Assembly: GCF_002167005.1 (NCBI RefSeq)
Contig: NZ_NHTN01000016.1
Span: forward strand, 1 to 64,000
Direction: 5' to 3'
Length of the DNA: 64,000 nucleotides
DNA from: Indiicoccus explosivorum
Lineage (GTDB): Bacteria; Bacillota; Bacilli; Bacillales_A; Planococcaceae
The translations under genes and the position numbers were made by a program. Shown here in pieces: positions 62,010-64,000 of the stretch. The first letter of the stretch is position 1. Each line of letters opens with the position of its first letter. The notes under the pieces are model-generated. The model made no database searches. It was given only the letters and a program-made list of their open reading frames with translations, and was not told the origin of the DNA.

Positions 62010-63008
62010 ATGGAACATTTCATGTTACAGCAGAAGCGGGTGGTCATTATCGGCGGAGGCACCGGACTGTCGACGCTCCTGCGCGGACTGAAAGACCTGG
62101 ACCTGGACCTGACCGCCATCGTAACGGTAGCCGATGATGGCGGAAGCTCAGGACGGCTTACAAGCGCGCTTGATATCCCCGCGCCTGGGGATATCCGAAA
62201 AGTGATTGCAGCCTTATCGGACGCCGAACCGCTTGTAGAAGAAATGTTCCAGTTCCGGTTCAGGAATTCGGTGGACTTGAAGGGTCACTCCCTCGGAAAC
62301 CTCATGCTTGCAGCCTTGACGGAAATCACGGGTGATTTCGCACATGCCGTCAAGGAAATGAGCCGTGTCCTGAATATTAAAGGGACGGTCCTGCCTGCGG
62401 CAAACCAGATTGTGACGCTTCATGCTGAAATGACGGACGGCACGGTGATCAGCGGGGAATCGAAAATTCCGGCAGGCCGGCAGCCCATAAAGCGGGTTTT
62501 CATCGAACCGGACAGCGCAAGGGCTTTATGTGATTCGGTCGATGCAATCCACGCCGCGGATATCATTGTGATCGGACCGGGATCGCTCTATACGAGCATA
62601 TTGCCGAATCTGCTCGTCACCGATATCCGGGAAGCGGTTCTCGCCTCGGCGGCAAAGAAATTGTACATCTGCAATTTAATGACCCAGGCGGGCGAAACTC
62701 ATAATTATTCCTCAGCGGACCACGTGCGGGCGCTTTATGACCACGTCGGGGAAGCTTTTTTGGATGCGATCCTGCTCAATATCGCGGAACTGCCGCCGAA
62801 GACCGCGGAACGGTACAAGCAGGAAAAAGCCGCTCCTGTGCTGTTCGATGTCGAACGGCTTCAAAAGTTAGGTTTGGAAGTGTACAGGGAAGACATCGCT
62901 TCTGTCCAGCAAGGATCCGTCAGACATGAACCGAGGAAAGTAGCGGAATGGCTGTATCGCTATGCAAGCGGCCGGCCAGCCAAGGATAGCGGTGCGAAAC
63001 GCCCATAG
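62010..63008 (+). CDS. yvcK: Gluconeogenesis/morphology protein YvcK (MgfK)
   Basis: A 332-residue UDP-sugar-binding protein of the CofD-like/YvcK family, needed for normal cell shape and growth on gluconeogenic carbon sources in B. subtilis. N-terminal G-G-G-T-G-L-S-T (about 15-22), [10 protein letters not shown] (about 41-50) and G-P-G-S-L-Y-T-S (about 194-201) form the ligand site. The ATG at 62010 has AAAGGA; an ATG at 62022 is also possible. It sits between rapZ and whiA as usual. Confidence 0.93.
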   Translation: MEHFMLQQKRVVIIGGGTGLSTLLRGLKDLDLDLTAIVTVADDGGSSGRLTSALDIPAPGDIRKVIAALSDAEPLVEEMFQFRFRNSVDLKGHSLGNLMLAALTEITGDFAHAVKEMSRVLNIKGTVLPAANQIVTLHAEMTDGTVISGESKIPAGRQPIKRVFIEPDSARALCDSVDAIHAADIIVIGPGSLYTSILPNLLVTDIREAVLASAAKKLYICNLMTQAGETHNYSSADHVRALYDHVGEAFLDAILLNIAELPPKTAERYKQEKAAPVLFDVERLQKLGLEVYREDIASVQQGSVRHEPRKVAEWLYRYASGRPAKDSGAKRP

Positions 63009-63028
63009 AGAATAAAGGGGGGGAAGGA

Positions 63029-63976
63029 ATGTCGTTTGCTTCTGAAACAAAAAAAGAACTGACACAAGTGGAAGCAGATGATTGCTGCGGAAGAGCTGAA
63101 CTTTCAGCTATGATCCAGATGAATGGTGTCCTGTCATTTACGAACCGGAAAATGACGCTGGATATCCAGACGGAAAACGCAGCCATCGCGCGGCGGATTT
63201 ATACATTTCTGAAACGCTTTTATCCGTACAGTGTAGAGTTATTGGTCCGGAAGAAGATGCGGCTGAAAAAGAACAACGTCTATATCTGCCGTCTTCGTGA
63301 AGGGGTCAAAGGCATCCTCGAAGACCTCGGCATCTTATCCGATGAATTCGGATTCCGGCATACCATTGATGAAAAACTGGTGAAGAACAAATGCTGCAAA
63401 CGGGCCTACTTGAGAGGGGCGTTTCTGGCAGGAGGTTCGGTGAACAATCCGGAGACTTCCTCCTATCACTTGGAGATTTACACGTTATACCGCGAGCACG
63501 CAGAAGCGCTGGCTGATTTGATGAATGTATTCAGTCTGAATTCGAAGACCATTGAACGCAAGAAAGGATATGTCACTTATTTGAAAGAAGCGGAAAAAAT
63601 CGCGGATTTCCTGAGTGTCGCAGGCGCGCATATGGCGCTCCTGAAGTTCGAGGATGTACGGATCGTGCGGGATATGCGCAACAGCGTCAACAGGCTTGTA
63701 AACTGCGAGACCGCCAATTTAAATAAAACCATCGGGGCGGCATTGAGACAAGTCGAAAATATCCGCTATATCGATGATACAGTCGGAATCGACCAGCTGC
63801 CGGAAAAGCTTCGGGAAATAGCGAGGCTCCGGGTCGAGTACCAGGATGTGACGCTGAAAGAGCTCGGCGAAATGGTGTCGGCAGGAGCGGTCAGCAAGTC
63901 AGGCGTCAATCACCGGCTGAGAAAAATCGACGAAATCGCGGAAGCGCTGAAACGGGGAGAGCCCATCCGCAGGTAA
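63029..63976 (+). CDS. whiA: DNA-binding protein WhiA
   Basis: A 315-residue WhiA: an N-terminal LAGLIDADG-homing-endonuclease-like domain ([11 protein letters not shown], about 128-138, lacking catalytic acids) and a C-terminal helix-turn-helix (about 250-310, L-K-E-L-G-E-M-V ... [11 protein letters not shown]). It controls sporulation septation in Streptomyces and affects cell division and chromosome segregation in Bacillus. GGGGGAAGG precedes the ATG. It ends 24 nt before the window edge; crh and clpP usually follow. Confidence 0.96.
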   Translation: MSFASETKKELTQVEADDCCGRAELSAMIQMNGVLSFTNRKMTLDIQTENAAIARRIYTFLKRFYPYSVELLVRKKMRLKKNNVYICRLREGVKGILEDLGILSDEFGFRHTIDEKLVKNKCCKRAYLRGAFLAGGSVNNPETSSYHLEIYTLYREHAEALADLMNVFSLNSKTIERKKGYVTYLKEAEKIADFLSVAGAHMALLKFEDVRIVRDMRNSVNRLVNCETANLNKTIGAALRQVENIRYIDDTVGIDQLPEKLREIARLRVEYQDVTLKELGEMVSAGAVSKSGVNHRLRKIDEIAEALKRGEPIRR

Positions 63977-64000
63977 GGACAGGCTTTTCATTCGCCGGAA

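Overview
The window looks like a piece of chromosome from a Gram-positive, low-to-mid GC member of the order Bacillales, most likely the family Planococcaceae (Caryophanaceae); a Bhargavaea-like organism would fit the roughly 50% GC. This rests on gene order and protein type, not on a database search. The block hprK-lgt-yvoD-ppaX-yvoF ... trxB-yvcI-rapZ-yvcK-whiA downstream of uvrBA is the Bacillus subtilis layout, and comK sits beside an IDEAL-domain gene as in that species. Shine-Dalgarno sites are strong, and TTG or GTG starts are common.

Layout. 0-3.2 kb: a short tandem repeat, a NERD-domain protein, a frameshifted HAD phosphatase, a YhjD-like gene behind a LexA-type box, comK, and an IDEAL-domain gene. 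3.2-8.1 kb: an accessory run of small enzymes (SDR, four GNAT acetyltransferases, two Nudix hydrolases) and an RsbR-like stressosome protein. 8.2-17 kb: envelope-stress genes, including a lipoprotein, a string of tiny membrane proteins, flotillin and an M1-type peptidase lipoprotein. Perfect sigma-W promoters (TGAAAC-N16-CGTA) stand at 8180, 11312 and 16451, and a fourth at 51751. 17-35 kb: a mixed region with a Na+/H+ antiporter, isochorismatase, PfpI-like protein, acyltransferase, an ArsR regulator with a small Cys-rich protein, a DUF2339 protein, an M6 metallopeptidase, a lipoprotein/secreted-protein pair with a shared domain, a DMT transporter, CorA and a PAS-STAS protein.

36-46.7 kb is a metal-homeostasis block: cadC-cadA (Cd/Zn/Pb efflux), czcD (Zn efflux), csoR-copZ-copA (Cu efflux), a 16-cysteine Csp-type copper-storage protein, a beta-propeller lipoprotein and a CopC-CopC-CopD fusion. 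CadC, CsoR and ArsR all keep their metal ligands, and each has a matching operator in front of it. cadA carries an in-frame TGA exactly where the first cysteine of the N-terminal CxxC should be, followed by a small perfect hairpin; this is the most surprising observation in the window.

46.9-64 kb is housekeeping core: uvrB-uvrA (LexA-type box upstream), a sigma-W-driven yvlB-like gene, an N-acetylmuramoyl-L-alanine amidase, then carbon-control and envelope genes (hprK, lgt, yvoD, ppaX, yvoF), a TPR gene with a long structured leader, trxB, and the Nudix-rapZ-yvcK-whiA operon running to the right edge. Three separate single-base losses in homopolymers (near 1471, 8976 and 22296) break otherwise good genes, so local sequence quality should be kept in mind. 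No rRNA, tRNA, CRISPR array, insertion sequence or phage module was seen.
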